This document shows, in pieces, positions 19,128 through 30,080 of a stretch of 64,000 nt of DNA (positions within the stretch are counted from its first letter, which is position 1; each line of letters opens with the position of its first letter). A program made the translations under genes and the position numbers. The stretch is from positions 227,653 through 291,652 of the forward strand of contig JAACMV010000001.1 of the NCBI GenBank assembly GCA_010909725.1. Direction: 5' to 3'. Source of the stretch: Picochlorum sp. 'celeri' (lineage: Eukaryota; Chlorophyta; Trebouxiophyceae). The notes under the pieces are model-generated. The model did not search any database. It had not been told where the DNA came from and saw only the letters and a list, made by a program, of their open reading frames with translations.

Positions 19128-21245
19128 TCATCGACAGATGTTTTCTCTCATCGATGATGGCAGGTTTGCAAAGAACATATCTCTATGCCTGGAGAATATA
19201 CCATACAGCTGGACTGCGCTTCTCTTGATTTCTTCTACTGTTTCCTCTGATATTGAAGGAGGAGACTGTCGAACTTCATCTTCATTCCATATGCCAAGGC
19301 GTTCGCTCTCTCTGACTTTTGCAAGGTGTCTGCAATGTGCATCAACAGTATCTCCGACTGTGGCTGATAAATTTTCCACCGGAATGTGCACATCCATGGC
19401 GGCACCAAGAGCCGCTCTCAGAGTCGCTCGACTTTCATTCGAGTCAGAAGTGACGCTTTTCGTCTTCTTTCTATCTGTAAACGTCCCCTTTGAGATTTTC
19501 TTGAGCGCAGCAGCATGGGACTCTAAGAGTCCATCTAAATCCTTTGCTACCATCATGTCGGACAGCATTTTCTTCCAGGCAGGCTCAATAACGCGATACA
19601 CAATATGAGATTGCAGTGTATTCACAAATTGAGATATTTCCGCCCGCAGCGCATGCAAATACCTCATCAGCAGAGGAACAGCACCCACAATAGATGCTGC
19701 ATCGATTCCATACTCTCTCTCCATGGACCGCAATCTATTTAAATCACGCGCTATGGCATCTAAACGATGCCAGGTTAGTCCAGATATATGTTCCGCTCTC
19801 TTCATAGACCACAATATGCTAGAAATTTCCCCATACGTGTTCATCGATGCTGGGTCCAAGAGAACTGCTGCTGGAGAATCCTCTCGTGCAAGGGCATATC
19901 CAAGTCCAAAGACATTCCACCCGATATCCGTCGCCGCTGTATATTGATGTTCTTGAACTCTCTGAACCTTGATATTATCCAGCAACCCTCTATCACCAAT
20001 ATCCACAGCACCGCACGTCTGCAAAGCCTTCTCCACATGGCCCTGCAATGTATACTCACTGTATGACTCTACTGGCACAGACAAATCTTCATCCGCTAAA
20101 TCGATAAATATTCTCACAAAATCTCCTTTTGAAAGCAATACATATCGTTTAATGTTCTCCAAATGCTCAAACATGTGCTCCTTCTCCCGTATGACATGCA
20201 ACAATTTTTCCCCCATGACCTGCTTTGACTCTTCAATGAGCTGTGACAGAATAGACATTCTCTGCTCCGCACTAAAGTCTGAACCTACGCGAGTTAACTG
20301 CCCAGCATGTTGTAATTGTACAACAGCGTCATTCCACTCCTGCTCATCATCACAATACTTTCTCAAAAAATACGCTTGCTTCCCAACGCTGAGTATATCA
20401 TTCGCCATAGGCCCACGCATACACGATGGCTGAGCAGCTTTATCGAGCGTGAATCCATCCTTCCAATCATCGTACGGATGATCTTTTGGAGTCCTCAGCT
20501 TTGTAATCATAAACTCACCGCTGCGCTGCCCAGGCATGATATCCTTGACACCTCTACTTGACATCATCTGCCCTCTACCAAGCTGGTGCAGATTCGCAAC
20601 ACCTGGGATTACACCGTGTGTAATCCATTGTTCTAATTGCATAAAGTACGGCGCACTCGCAGCATCCAGCAATGAAGCAATCGTCTGAACCACAAACGAA
20701 TCCCCATGCTGTGACAAGGAATACAACACATTCAAAGCCTCCCCTCCACCAACAGTCTGCACCGCATCAAGACACGACGCTACAATCTCCAATCTCTGTC
20801 GCGTCTCATCCAACCACACAAGAGTCCTCCGAAGCGTCAATGCCTGAGATCCCTCTCCTTTCCCCACACCATGGGACTGGCCCTCCAGAACAGCAATCAC
20901 CCTGTAACACGATCGAATCTCCTTGTGACACGCAGAACGAATAGCGTCATGCACAATGCTATCCTTCTTCTGCTCTCCGTTGAGACACTCTGTAATCCGC
21001 CGCACAAGCCCACCAACCTTTGTAATTTTCCATATCAACTGCCTCTGAGAAAGAGGCACAACACTATCTCTCTTCGTCCCTCCCTCCACATCCTCCCTAT
21101 ACTCTTCCACCACATCATATGGCACTGCCTCTCCACCACTGTATTGAACATACCGACCCCCTTGGCCTCCCTGACAACAGTGCAAACAGTCACGAACCAA
21201 CAACAGTTCAGGAACAACTGCCGCTGGTGGATGCTGAGCACCCAT
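19128..21245 (-). CDS. GCP3: Gamma-tubulin complex component 3 (GCP3/SPC98-like)
   Basis: A 705-aa single-exon protein of the GCP family. The N-terminal GRIP1 region shows LLVRDCLHCCQG and a GGRYVQY segment typical of GCP3, then TLRRTLVWLDE, YSLSQHGD, and ILSVGKQAYFLRKYCDD, close to the GCP3 pattern ILRTGKSINFLR. The GRIP2 region (roughly residues 380-620) binds gamma-tubulin. It nucleates microtubules as part of the gamma-tubulin small complex. GCP2 is the main alternative paralog; the N-terminal motifs favour GCP3. The length is short relative to animal GCP3 (about 900), as common in algae. Confidence 0.82.
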   Translation of the reverse strand: MGAQHPPAAVVPELLLVRDCLHCCQGGQGGRYVQYSGGEAVPYDVVEEYREDVEGGTKRDSVVPLSQRQLIWKITKVGGLVRRITECLNGEQKKDSIVHDAIRSACHKEIRSCYRVIAVLEGQSHGVGKGEGSQALTLRRTLVWLDETRQRLEIVASCLDAVQTVGGGEALNVLYSLSQHGDSFVVQTIASLLDAASAPYFMQLEQWITHGVIPGVANLHQLGRGQMMSSRGVKDIMPGQRSGEFMITKLRTPKDHPYDDWKDGFTLDKAAQPSCMRGPMANDILSVGKQAYFLRKYCDDEQEWNDAVVQLQHAGQLTRVGSDFSAEQRMSILSQLIEESKQVMGEKLLHVIREKEHMFEHLENIKRYVLLSKGDFVRIFIDLADEDLSVPVESYSEYTLQGHVEKALQTCGAVDIGDRGLLDNIKVQRVQEHQYTAATDIGWNVFGLGYALAREDSPAAVLLDPASMNTYGEISSILWSMKRAEHISGLTWHRLDAIARDLNRLRSMEREYGIDAASIVGAVPLLMRYLHALRAEISQFVNTLQSHIVYRVIEPAWKKMLSDMMVAKDLDGLLESHAAALKKISKGTFTDRKKTKSVTSDSNESRATLRAALGAAMDVHIPVENLSATVGDTVDAHCRHLAKVRESERLGIWNEDEVRQSPPSISEETVEEIKRSAVQLYGIFSRHRDMFFANLPSSMRENICR

Positions 21246-21999
21246 GCTGCCTTATTTTAATATAGTGTATCTGTAAAAGTGGATACGATGCCTAGATGGG
21301 CCATCTACATGAACATGTGTGTTTGTTCCTGTCCACCTGTCCTTGTTCTGATCCAACCGTCAGAACAGCACCCGTATGCCTACTGAGTCTAGAGAAATGC
21401 GCAGAATGGTTAAAAAATACTTTGAAGATGGAACGGTGTGATTTTGGGGTGTGCCACAGCGCATGACTGATGAAGAACAAGACAACTGATCTCGACGGAC
21501 TCCTTGATTAAACACTTTGTAAACACACCCAAGACTGCTCATCTTTGCTCAATGCGTCGGGATTTTCATTACATTATCTATTATGTATTCCTTTTTTACA
21601 CAGAGACTACTTATTTATTGGGTCCTTTTTCTCTAGATGCTTGAAACGATCTTCCTGCTGCTTTTTTTCTTTCCCTGCATGCCACATGACATGCGTCTGC
21701 GATGCTATTGAGATACCGAAACACATGAGCAGGTATGTTGACGATGTGTTGAGAGTATGTATAGGAGAGTCAATGATGAGAAAACTACCCGCGCTTCTGG
21801 AGAATCTCTATGATGAAGCTCGTAAGTATTTGGTTGAATTTCTTCAACTGAGGCCTCCTTTTTGTATTCATTCATATGTCATGCTGGCGATTTCTTTCTC
21901 GACACACGTATCCATTGTGTTTTTGATCACAGTATAGAGATATGTTGGTAACCAAGTTATGTTCAATACAGGTCAATTCAAAATTCATGAAAAAACAAA
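21246..21999. other. Intergenic stretch with possible exons of an unidentified plus-strand gene
   Basis: This 754-bp region has hints of a spliced gene on the plus strand. An ATG at 21376 opens a 20-codon segment (MPTESREMRRMVKKYFEDGT) that ends at a GTGTG donor at 21436. A second open segment (about 21640..21820) encodes IEIPKHMSRYVDDVLRVC and a Leu-rich helix, ending at a good GTAAGT donor near 21822. I cannot join them with confidence or name a family. It could also be plain 5'/3' flanking sequence of GCP3 and the next minus-strand gene. Confidence 0.25.
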
Positions 22000-22992
22000 T
22001 CAGTCTTGTTCAGTTTTCTTCATCACGACGGCAAGGACCATCATAGCGAGGGAGAGACCTCCAACTGTACTGAGAAACACAGCCAACGGCTGTATAATAC
22101 TGTACAAAACCCATGATGGCGTCACATTCATCACTGACTGAGGGATGACATGCTGCTGCAAAAACTTGGCAATGGGGTCTGGAGACGTGTCTTCTGTTCG
22201 CATTGGGCGGCCCCAGAATACCATGTTTTGGCCAATTCTCGCAAACTTGTTCTGAATGAAGTGCAACAGATCGCTTCTTGATGGCTTCTTCTTCCCATCC
22301 GAGGGAACAAGTGCCACCAAGGAAGAAGAAGAAGGAGAAGGCAAGGTAGAAGAGGGCACAGTGTCGCGCATCTTCTCCTTGATATCAGCAAGGAATTTCT
22401 TCGCAACAGACGTGACCTCTTTGAACGATGACACAGTCACGTCCCGGACCCTCACAATGTATGGATTCACGCGATGAGTGCACACCTCATCATGAGCAAC
22501 TTTGGCATACGGGACCACGTATTCCTCCAAGACTGGCTCCACATGCACTCTGTACATATCCACAGCTTTCGAGAAACGTTCCCAGCCGTGCGGAGGGACG
22601 ACTCGCTCCATCAACCCAACATGGGCCACCATCATACACCCGCTGCTTGCAATCACCACCCCATAGAGCACCCCAACAATCAACGTCATCAACAGATGCC
22701 AAAACCCTCTGGTATGATGCACAGATGTGCTCTTTGGTCGCGACGAGGACGCTTTCCCAAGAGAATATACATCATGGCTCCATGGAAACTCTTCTGCCTC
22801 CCTCCTCTGCTGGGAAGACACCGTCTTCCCAGTACTCCTCCCTGCATCGCTCATCTTTCGACTCGAAGAACTAATACTGTTCCGTGCTTCCTTTTCTGGC
22901 GTATGTAATTGATCAGCGGCGTCATTAAACATTCGTCCAGCGTGATCGAGCATGGATCTTACATTAGAATTTGACTCTGAATCGGATTCCAT
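22000..22992 (-). CDS. Hypothetical membrane protein with two predicted TM segments
   Basis: A 330-aa single-exon protein of no family I recognise. The first 95 residues are polar, Ser-rich and probably disordered. A hydrophobic stretch near residues 96-125 (TLIVGVLYGVVIASSGC) and a second near 290-325 (PLAVFLSTVGGLSLAMMVLAVV) would make a two-pass membrane protein, with an amphipathic, partly coiled segment and a Ser/Pro-rich linker between them. The tail after TM2 is only about six residues. The architecture resembles ER-shaping or lipid-droplet proteins, but no motif proves this. Confidence 0.65.
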   Translation of the reverse strand: MESDSESNSNVRSMLDHAGRMFNDAADQLHTPEKEARNSISSSSRKMSDAGRSTGKTVSSQQRREAEEFPWSHDVYSLGKASSSRPKSTSVHHTRGFWHLLMTLIVGVLYGVVIASSGCMMVAHVGLMERVVPPHGWERFSKAVDMYRVHVEPVLEEYVVPYAKVAHDEVCTHRVNPYIVRVRDVTVSSFKEVTSVAKKFLADIKEKMRDTVPSSTLPSPSSSSLVALVPSDGKKKPSRSDLLHFIQNKFARIGQNMVFWGRPMRTEDTSPDPIAKFLQQHVIPQSVMNVTPSWVLYSIIQPLAVFLSTVGGLSLAMMVLAVVMKKTEQD

Positions 22993-23234
22993 GACATGGG
23001 CTGCATTCGGATTCAGTAGTACAAACTATTTGAATTAAAAAAACAGTCCGTTGCTAGATCTGGTGCTGAAACGACAGCAGGCGACTCAGAGTACGAAGAA
23101 CTTATCTACCTTTGAAAGGCGCCTGAATTGCTTAATAAATACTATAAAAAAGTTGATGGCCTCCCTTGTACATCTGCAGATGAACTGAATTACCAGTTCA
23201 ACAACAATCCTATTCACAAAATATAAACACAGCA

Positions 23235-24185
23235 ATGTCTTCTCTGAGGAAGACGATTGTGTACAAGGATGGATTGCGGTGTAGTGAGAATGTGGCATGG
23301 GCAAAAAATGTTGCCATGCAACTCGAGTCAAAACCAAATTACTGGGTTCCTCGGGACGTGATTGAGTCTGAGGATGAATCTGTTCCACGGTCTGGAGGTG
23401 AATGGATTGTGAGGCAGTTGTATGATGTGGTGAGGGAGCATCTTTCAGAGGAAGGAGGAGAGGGACAGGTGGGGGAGTGGGAGGGGGCAGAGTACTGGGC
23501 GCAGGTGTACAGTGGTGGGCGTGGTCTTGCGTTTCATTTAGACAAGGATGAGTATGCAATGAAGCATAGGAGAGAGATGGTGAACCCTATTTATTCGTCG
23601 GTGTTGTATCTGAGTGGGAGCACGGCATTGCAGAGTCCAACGATTGTGACAAATGAGCATTATGATGAGATTGAAAAGTGCATTCTACCTAAAGATTTTC
23701 CGACATGTAGCACAATGGTGTTTCCGAAAGAGAATAGATATTGTATTTTTGATGGGCGATGTGGGCACGGTGTTTTGGATACGAATACAAAGGATGAAGA
23801 TGATGTGAGAGTGGTGTTTCTGGTGAATTGGTGGAGGAAGAGGCCGGAAGAGGTGCATCGATGTCCTGATAGCAAAGATGATATGAAGAGTATTGTGATG
23901 GTGGATGGAGGAGAGCCACGGGGTCGACGAGAGGGTATTTTGGAGTTGACTGTGACACCACGGTATCTGCTTGGGAATGAGCCTTTTATGATTGGTTCGT
24001 TTTTGCAATCACATGGGATACTCGATGCAGAAGATGTGTGGAAAGAAAAATCCCGACCTGTTGTGCTCATGCGGCATAGTGGTATCGTTATGATCCCCTT
24101 ATCTTCGTCGATGAAGAATGAGGATGCTCCATTTGTTGATGGTGCTCTGGTGAGCCGGGAATACCAACACTCGATGATTGAATGA
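23235..24185 (+). CDS. Predicted 2-oxoglutarate/Fe(II)-dependent oxygenase
   Basis: A 316-aa single-exon protein. The Fe(II) triad is visible: His101 and Asp103 in FHLDKDE, then His178 in GRCGHGVL. A downstream Arg192 in DVRVVFLVNWW fits the 2-oxoglutarate-binding position, and Phe171-Asp173 leads into the distal His, as in double-stranded beta-helix oxygenases of the prolyl-hydroxylase-like class. The substrate is unknown. The C-terminal third, with GILELTVTPRYLL and RPVVLMRHSGIV, is not typical of characterised members. It is convergent with an FMO gene (stops 22 bp apart), which is another oxygenase, but there is no evidence of joint function. Confidence 0.72.
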   Translation: MSSLRKTIVYKDGLRCSENVAWAKNVAMQLESKPNYWVPRDVIESEDESVPRSGGEWIVRQLYDVVREHLSEEGGEGQVGEWEGAEYWAQVYSGGRGLAFHLDKDEYAMKHRREMVNPIYSSVLYLSGSTALQSPTIVTNEHYDEIEKCILPKDFPTCSTMVFPKENRYCIFDGRCGHGVLDTNTKDEDDVRVVFLVNWWRKRPEEVHRCPDSKDDMKSIVMVDGGEPRGRREGILELTVTPRYLLGNEPFMIGSFLQSHGILDAEDVWKEKSRPVVLMRHSGIVMIPLSSSMKNEDAPFVDGALVSREYQHSMIE

Positions 24186-24207
24186 ACCTTATTTATTATG
24201 AATGTAT

Positions 24208-25794
24208 TTAGACATGTATATGCTTTCGCAGCTCCGCAGCTTCTCTACGAAACTCTTGCAGGGCGTGCTGTGCGCCCAAATCTTCAAGATTGTACTCTCG
24301 AAAGTCTAGGCCATTGGTTCGTCTGTTCATACCAGAGACAAGGTAGAGTACCCTTCTCCATTCTGGCCACCCTATATCATTTTTGTTTACTTGTGAGGCG
24401 AGCCAGTTATTGTATTCTCCTTGAGAATCTGGATTCATTCTATGTGTGTATCTCTTTTCGATACCGTTCTTGTCCAACTCATCGCACCATGCATCAACAT
24501 GCTCCTGCATGGCCTCTGGGGTGGGCAATTGAGCAGCACCATTCAGGCATGCTCCAATCCATCTTGATTGTAGTTGAAACTGCGGAAATGGGACGACCTT
24601 CCATGGGAGGCCTACGAATGATACCCAGGGGGCCAATCTAGGCGGGAAGACATGCTGAAAACAAGGGTACACCCTGTTATCCTCTACGCATGGAGCCCCA
24701 TCAATCCCAGCCATGAACGGGAAATTGTATTTATATCCAGTGGCATACATGACGATATCTATGTTGTCAACGACTGTTCCGTCCACAAATGTCACTGAGC
24801 CGTCCTTGCCAAGCTCTTTAATGTTTGGCACTCGGTGCACTTCTTTTGATCCCTCTACCATGTGTCCCTGTGCCAAGTCTTCCCATGAGCGAGCTGACAA
24901 GTAGACTTTTTCCGCTCCATGTTCTAAAATTTCTTGCGAAATATCACTGCCACTGAATGCTGCCCCAACAATTACAACCCTCTTGTTCACAAACCCACTG
25001 GGATCTCTGTAGTTGTGGCTATGCATTTGGAGACCTGGAAAAACATCCTGTCCAGGCCATTCTGGAACTCTAGGTTCAGAATAGTGCCCATTACAAATGA
25101 CGAGAGCATCGACATGTTCCTCATATGCATGCTCCTCGCTATTATTATTTGTCACAGAGACTCGCCAGCCTGTACCTCGTCGTGTCACATGCTGAATGCA
25201 AGACGAAAACCGTACATATTTGAGTACATCAAAATGTGTCGCATACGCCTTGAGATAACGAAACACCTCTTCGTGGGAACAATACTGCCGTGGATCTTCT
25301 GACCCTGGAAACTTGTCATCAAATGGAAAATCTGCCACACCCATCACTTCTCGAGGAAGATTCGTCCTCAAGTATTTATACATACTCCCATGAACTTTCT
25401 TCCTCCTTGATTGCACACCCAGCAGATCGTCTTCCACCTCATCAGTGTATGCCCACACTCCCCCAATCGACTCTGTCTGCTCAAAGACAGTCACTGCATG
25501 CCCCATCTGGGTTAATTCTTTCGCAGAAATCAAACCAGCAGCCCCAGCACCAATAATTGCAATCTTTTTGCTCCCAAACATGTGACCGTCCTGTTCTTTT
25601 GATCCATTCGTGGCACTATGACCATGAGAGTAGGCTAGGCAAGCCTTCTTCCCACTACTACATGTTCTTGGAGTCTCTGTTGTCATCCTTCTGCTTCGAT
25701 ATAGTCCACCGATCACAGATATGTTTTGTTTCGATGAATTTGAAACACACAAATACGCATGGATGCCGGTTCCAACTGAAAAACCTCGCACCAT
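24208..25794 (-). CDS. Flavin-containing monooxygenase (FMO)
   Basis: A 528-aa protein starting at the ATG at 25794; the open frame extends 27 nt upstream but with no further ATG. The FAD Rossmann motif GAGAAG is at residues 82-87. The second dinucleotide (NADPH) site is VVIVGAAFSGSDI. The FMO-identifying segment is FPGLQMHSHNY, and the ATGY signature is in IVMYATGYKY. About 75 N-terminal residues precede the FAD domain and could be targeting sequence. The family oxygenates soft N or S nucleophiles or acts in specialised metabolism; the substrate cannot be inferred. Confidence 0.93.
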   Translation of the reverse strand: MVRGFSVGTGIHAYLCVSNSSKQNISVIGGLYRSRRMTTETPRTCSSGKKACLAYSHGHSATNGSKEQDGHMFGSKKIAIIGAGAAGLISAKELTQMGHAVTVFEQTESIGGVWAYTDEVEDDLLGVQSRRKKVHGSMYKYLRTNLPREVMGVADFPFDDKFPGSEDPRQYCSHEEVFRYLKAYATHFDVLKYVRFSSCIQHVTRRGTGWRVSVTNNNSEEHAYEEHVDALVICNGHYSEPRVPEWPGQDVFPGLQMHSHNYRDPSGFVNKRVVIVGAAFSGSDISQEILEHGAEKVYLSARSWEDLAQGHMVEGSKEVHRVPNIKELGKDGSVTFVDGTVVDNIDIVMYATGYKYNFPFMAGIDGAPCVEDNRVYPCFQHVFPPRLAPWVSFVGLPWKVVPFPQFQLQSRWIGACLNGAAQLPTPEAMQEHVDAWCDELDKNGIEKRYTHRMNPDSQGEYNNWLASQVNKNDIGWPEWRRVLYLVSGMNRRTNGLDFREYNLEDLGAQHALQEFRREAAELRKHIHV

Positions 25795-26314
25795 GCTGTT
25801 TAGGAAACACCTACAGCACAATTCAACTGCAAATCATCAATAGATCCGCATCAGACAAGAGGATCAGTATTCTGAAACGCCAATCAGCGTATTTCATGAT
25901 ATTTGCAACCCAGAGGATGTCCTGCATGTGTATTCATGCCGACGAACGATGCCTGGCCTGGCTCTTTAAATGGGACAAAATATTTCGGGCAGCTTTGCTG
26001 GTACATGGATTCTACTCCATCTCGGAAGGAATTGGCACTTTTAAATCAATTATATTTATTTTCTAGAACAGATATCTCGTTTACAGTCCTTGGTCGCCGG
26101 AGCGAAGGGATTTCACCGAGGATTTCGAAGCGGCGGGCTTTTTCCTTTCACTGGAAGGAGACTGTTCCTTGATTCCGGCGTGATATTGGCTTTGAAAGTA
26201 TATATTTGGTATTTTGTTCAAAGGGAAACAGCGTGCGTTTGCCTCGAAGGGTGAAAAGACAAAGTTCATCCATCAGTTGATTTGGTTTTTGTTTTCTGCG
26301 CTGGTTCCGTCAGG
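25795..26314. promoter_or_regulatory. Divergent FMO/RPB2 promoter region
   Basis: A 520-bp divergent gap. A plus-strand open frame crosses it (25557..26066), but it overlaps the FMO N-terminus in antisense and has no recognisable content. I see no strong repeat or RNA gene. Confidence 0.35.
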
Positions 26315-29300
26315 ATGGGTCGACAGGGAGAGTATGATGACGATGTGGATATTATGGATGTGGATTTAGAAGAGGAGATTGACGAGAACGATGCATGGTG
26401 CGTTAAGTTGAATTTCACTGTGCTCGTGCAACTCTTGAGCACTAGGACGAGGATCGAATAATAATGGTTGTGATTTGATTTGATTTAATGACACGTATTG
26501 TCGTTTATAGGGCGGTGATCAGTTCGTATTTTGAGGATAAAGGACTGGTGAGGCAGCAGCTGGATTCTTTCAACGAATTTATCAATACGAGTCTTCAGGA
26601 GATTGTGGATGAGAACTCAACAATCACAGTGATTCCGCAAAACCAGCACCAGCCTGGGCAAGATATGGATGAGGATGAAGAAAGAGAGGTGCAGTTAAAG
26701 TTTGGTCAGATTTTCTTATCCAAGCCTATATTTGTGGAGCCAGATGGAGAGACTGTGGTTTTGTTTCCAAAAGAGGCGAGGCTCAGAAACTTGACCTACA
26801 GTGCCCCACTGTACGTGGATCTAGAAAAGCGAGATATCCGTAAAAAGGTTGTTGAGTTGGGAGAGGAGCCTGAGATAATAGATGAAGATGTGGTGCTTCA
26901 TGAAAAGGTCTTTTTGGGAGATATTCCAATCATGTTGCGGTCAGACTACTGCAATTTGGCAGATCGATCTGATAGAGAATTGTGTGATCTTGGAGAATGC
27001 CCCTTTGACCAAGGAGGATACTTTGTTATTAACGGATCCGAGAAGGTGTTGATTGCACAAGAAAGAATGGCGAATAACCAGGTTTTTGTGTTCAAAAAGA
27101 GTCAACCCTCAAAGTACTCGTTTGCTGCAGAGTGCAGGAGTACAAGGGAGAACAGCACACATGCTGTCTCAACCATGTCGGTGAAAATGCTCTCTCGAAA
27201 AGGTGCAAAACGTACAAATGGACAGTGCCTGAGGGCAACGCTGCCATACATTAGGTCCGACATCCCAATCTTTATTGTCTTTAGGGCTCTGGGATTGGTT
27301 TCTGATAGAGATATTCTGCAACATATTGTCTATGACTTTAACGATACAGCCATGCTGGATGCGTTGAGGCCTTCTATTGAAGAAGCCATTCCTATTCAAA
27401 GTCAGGAAGTTGCGTTGGATTTTATTGGCAAGAGAGGGTCGGTGGTGGGAGCAACCAAGGACAAGAGAATAGCCTATGCACGAGATTTGTTGCAGAAGGA
27501 GCTTTTGCCCCACCTGGGTTCTGGCCCTGCTAGTGAGACGAAGAAGGCGTACTTCTTTGGATATGTGATTCACAGACTTCTTTTGGTCGCTCTTGGGAGG
27601 CGCGAAGAGGATGACAGGGATCATTATGCCAATAAGAGGCTTGACCTCGGTGGACCACTCTTGGCTGGTCTTTTCAGAGGACTCTACAGAAAATTAACCA
27701 GAGATGCACGCAGCTATGCCCAGCGATGTGTCGATAAAGGGAAAGATATAAATGTGACGGCTGCGATAAACAAGGACACGATTACTCGAGGTTTAAAATA
27801 CTCTTTGGCTACTGGCAACTGGGGTGTGATGGGCGTGGGAGAAATGAGGCCAGGAGTGTCACAGGTGCTCAACAGATTGACGTATGCCTCAACGCTAAGC
27901 CATCTAAGAAGAATAAATTCTCCTATAGGTAGAGAGGGAAAGTTAGCAAAGCCAAGACAGCTTCATAATTCACAATGGGGAATGATTTGTCCTGCAGAAA
28001 CTCCAGAGGGACAAGCTTGTGGGCTCGTTAAGAATCTGTCACTCATGACGTATATTAGCGTGGGGTGTACAGCTCGTCCTGTGTTGGACACTTTGGATGA
28101 TTGGAATACGGAATCGTTGGAGGAAATCTCTCCATCTGCTGTGGCCACAACTACAAAGATCTTTGTGAATGGTGCATGGGTAGGCGTCCATCGCAACCCA
28201 GCTGAATTGGTGGCAACTTTGAGGGCTTTGAGGAGACAGTCCGACTTGAATACTGAAGTGAGCATTGTGCATGACATACGCCTTCAAGAACTTCGGCTGA
28301 CAACAGATTATGGAAGGTGCTGTAGGCCATTGTTTGTTGTTGATGATCAGAAACTGAGGGTGACCAAAAGGGATGTGGTGGAACTCGCACAGAGAGAGGA
28401 GACCGGTAAAAGCTGGGAATCTTTCATCGAGTCAGGGGCCATTGAGTATGTCGACGTTGAAGAGGAAGAGACCACCATGATTGCCATGACCATCAACGAT
28501 CTGAAGGTTGCCAGGAGTGATCCTGACATCTCATACACTGCCACATACACCCATTGCGAGATCCACCCTGCCATGATTTTAGGAGTGTGTGCATCAATCA
28601 TTCCATTCCCAGATCACAATCAATCGCCACGTAATACTTACCAGAGTGCTATGGGTAAGCAAGCCATGGGTATGTACGTGACCAACTATCAGGTTAGAAT
28701 GGACACCCAGGGGTATGTGCTGTGTTACCCTCAAAAGCCACTAGTTACCACCCGAGCAATGGAGTACTTGCACTTTAGAGAGCTTCCAGCTGGCATAAAT
28801 ACCATTGTAGCAATTGCGTGCTATTCTGGTTACAACCAGGAGGATTCCACAATGATGAACCAAAGTAGCATTGACAGGGGAATCTTTAGATCCATTTTCT
28901 ATCGATCGTACAAGACTGAGGAGAAGCAGCAAGGAAGTATTGTACAGGAGACTATTGAAAAGCCTGACAGGGAGATTACTGCAGGACTTCGCCATGGAAC
29001 ATATGACAAGCTGGACGATGATGGTATTGCTGCTCCTGGAACACGGGTCAGTGGAGATGATGTCGTCATCGGCAAAACTTCCCCAATTCCAGATGATGGA
29101 AGTGGAATGCCGCAGCGATTTACAAGGAAGGACTGTTCGACAAGTCTTAGACACAGTGAAAGTGGCATGGTGGATGGAGTTGCCCTGACAACAGGTGCTG
29201 ATGGTGCTCGATTTGTGAAAATGAGAGTTAGATCCGTGAGAATTCCTCAAGTTGGAGACAAATTTGCTTCTCGCCATGGACAGAAAGGTACAGTAGGAAT

Positions 29301-29985
29301 TACGTACACTCAAGAAGACATGCCATTCACAGCAGAAGGCATTGTTCCTGATCTAATCATCAACCCTCATGCTATTCCTTCACGCATGACAATTGGCCAT
29401 TTGGTTGAAGCCCTCATGTCCAAGGTGGCAGCGTGCGTGGGTCAGGAAGGTGACTCCACACCATTCACAAGTGTCACTGTGGATAATATTTCACGTGCAC
29501 TCCATGGCTGTGGATACCAGTCCAGAGGGTGGGAGGTCATGTACAATGGCCACACTGGTAGACAACTCAAAGCCCTCATTTTCTTGAATCCGACCTACTA
29601 TCAAAGACTCAAGCATATGGTGGACGATAAGATACACAGTCGTGGACGTGGACCTGTCCAAATTTTGACAAGACAACCAACTGAGGGAAGAGCAAGGGAT
29701 GGTGGGCTGAGATTTGGAGAGATGGAACGAGATTGCATCATCTCACATGGTGCTGCTGCGTTTTTGAAAGAAAGGTTGTACAACCAAAGTGATGCATATC
29801 GAATTCATGTATGCGAGAAATGCGGAGTCGTTGCAGTTGCGGCCCTCAGGAAGAATTCATTCCACTGCCAAGCATGCAAATCCACCACAGGCATTGTGCA
29901 GGTTCAGATTCCATACGCTGCAAAGCTCCTCTTCCAGGAACTCATGGCTATGTGCATTGCCCCTCGACTGCAATTTACGTCTTAA
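26315..29985 (+). CDS. RPB2: RNA polymerase II second-largest subunit RPB2
   Basis: Two exons: 26315..26397 and 26511..29985, with a 113-nt intron (GTGCGT...ATAG). The protein is 1185 aa, matching the usual ~1190. Exon 1 encodes an acidic leader ending ENDAW, which joins [20 protein letters not shown], a RPB2 hallmark. Other landmarks are [49 protein letters not shown] (the catalytic hybrid-binding region) and the C-terminal zinc clamp CEKCG...CQAC followed by [14 protein letters not shown]. Those C-terminal residues favour Pol II over Pol I or III. Confidence 0.98.
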
Positions 29986-30080
29986 TGTGCTGATGTCAAA
30001 TATATACTGCGAGTTACAAACAAAAAAATTCAAAGTTCTAGAAGAATATCATTAATAGAAAGGCAACTTGACATCATTGC

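Noticed and set aside
25557..26066. 169-aa plus-strand open frame antisense to FMO
   Set aside because: No domain, biased composition and overlap with a well-supported gene; treated as a shadow frame.
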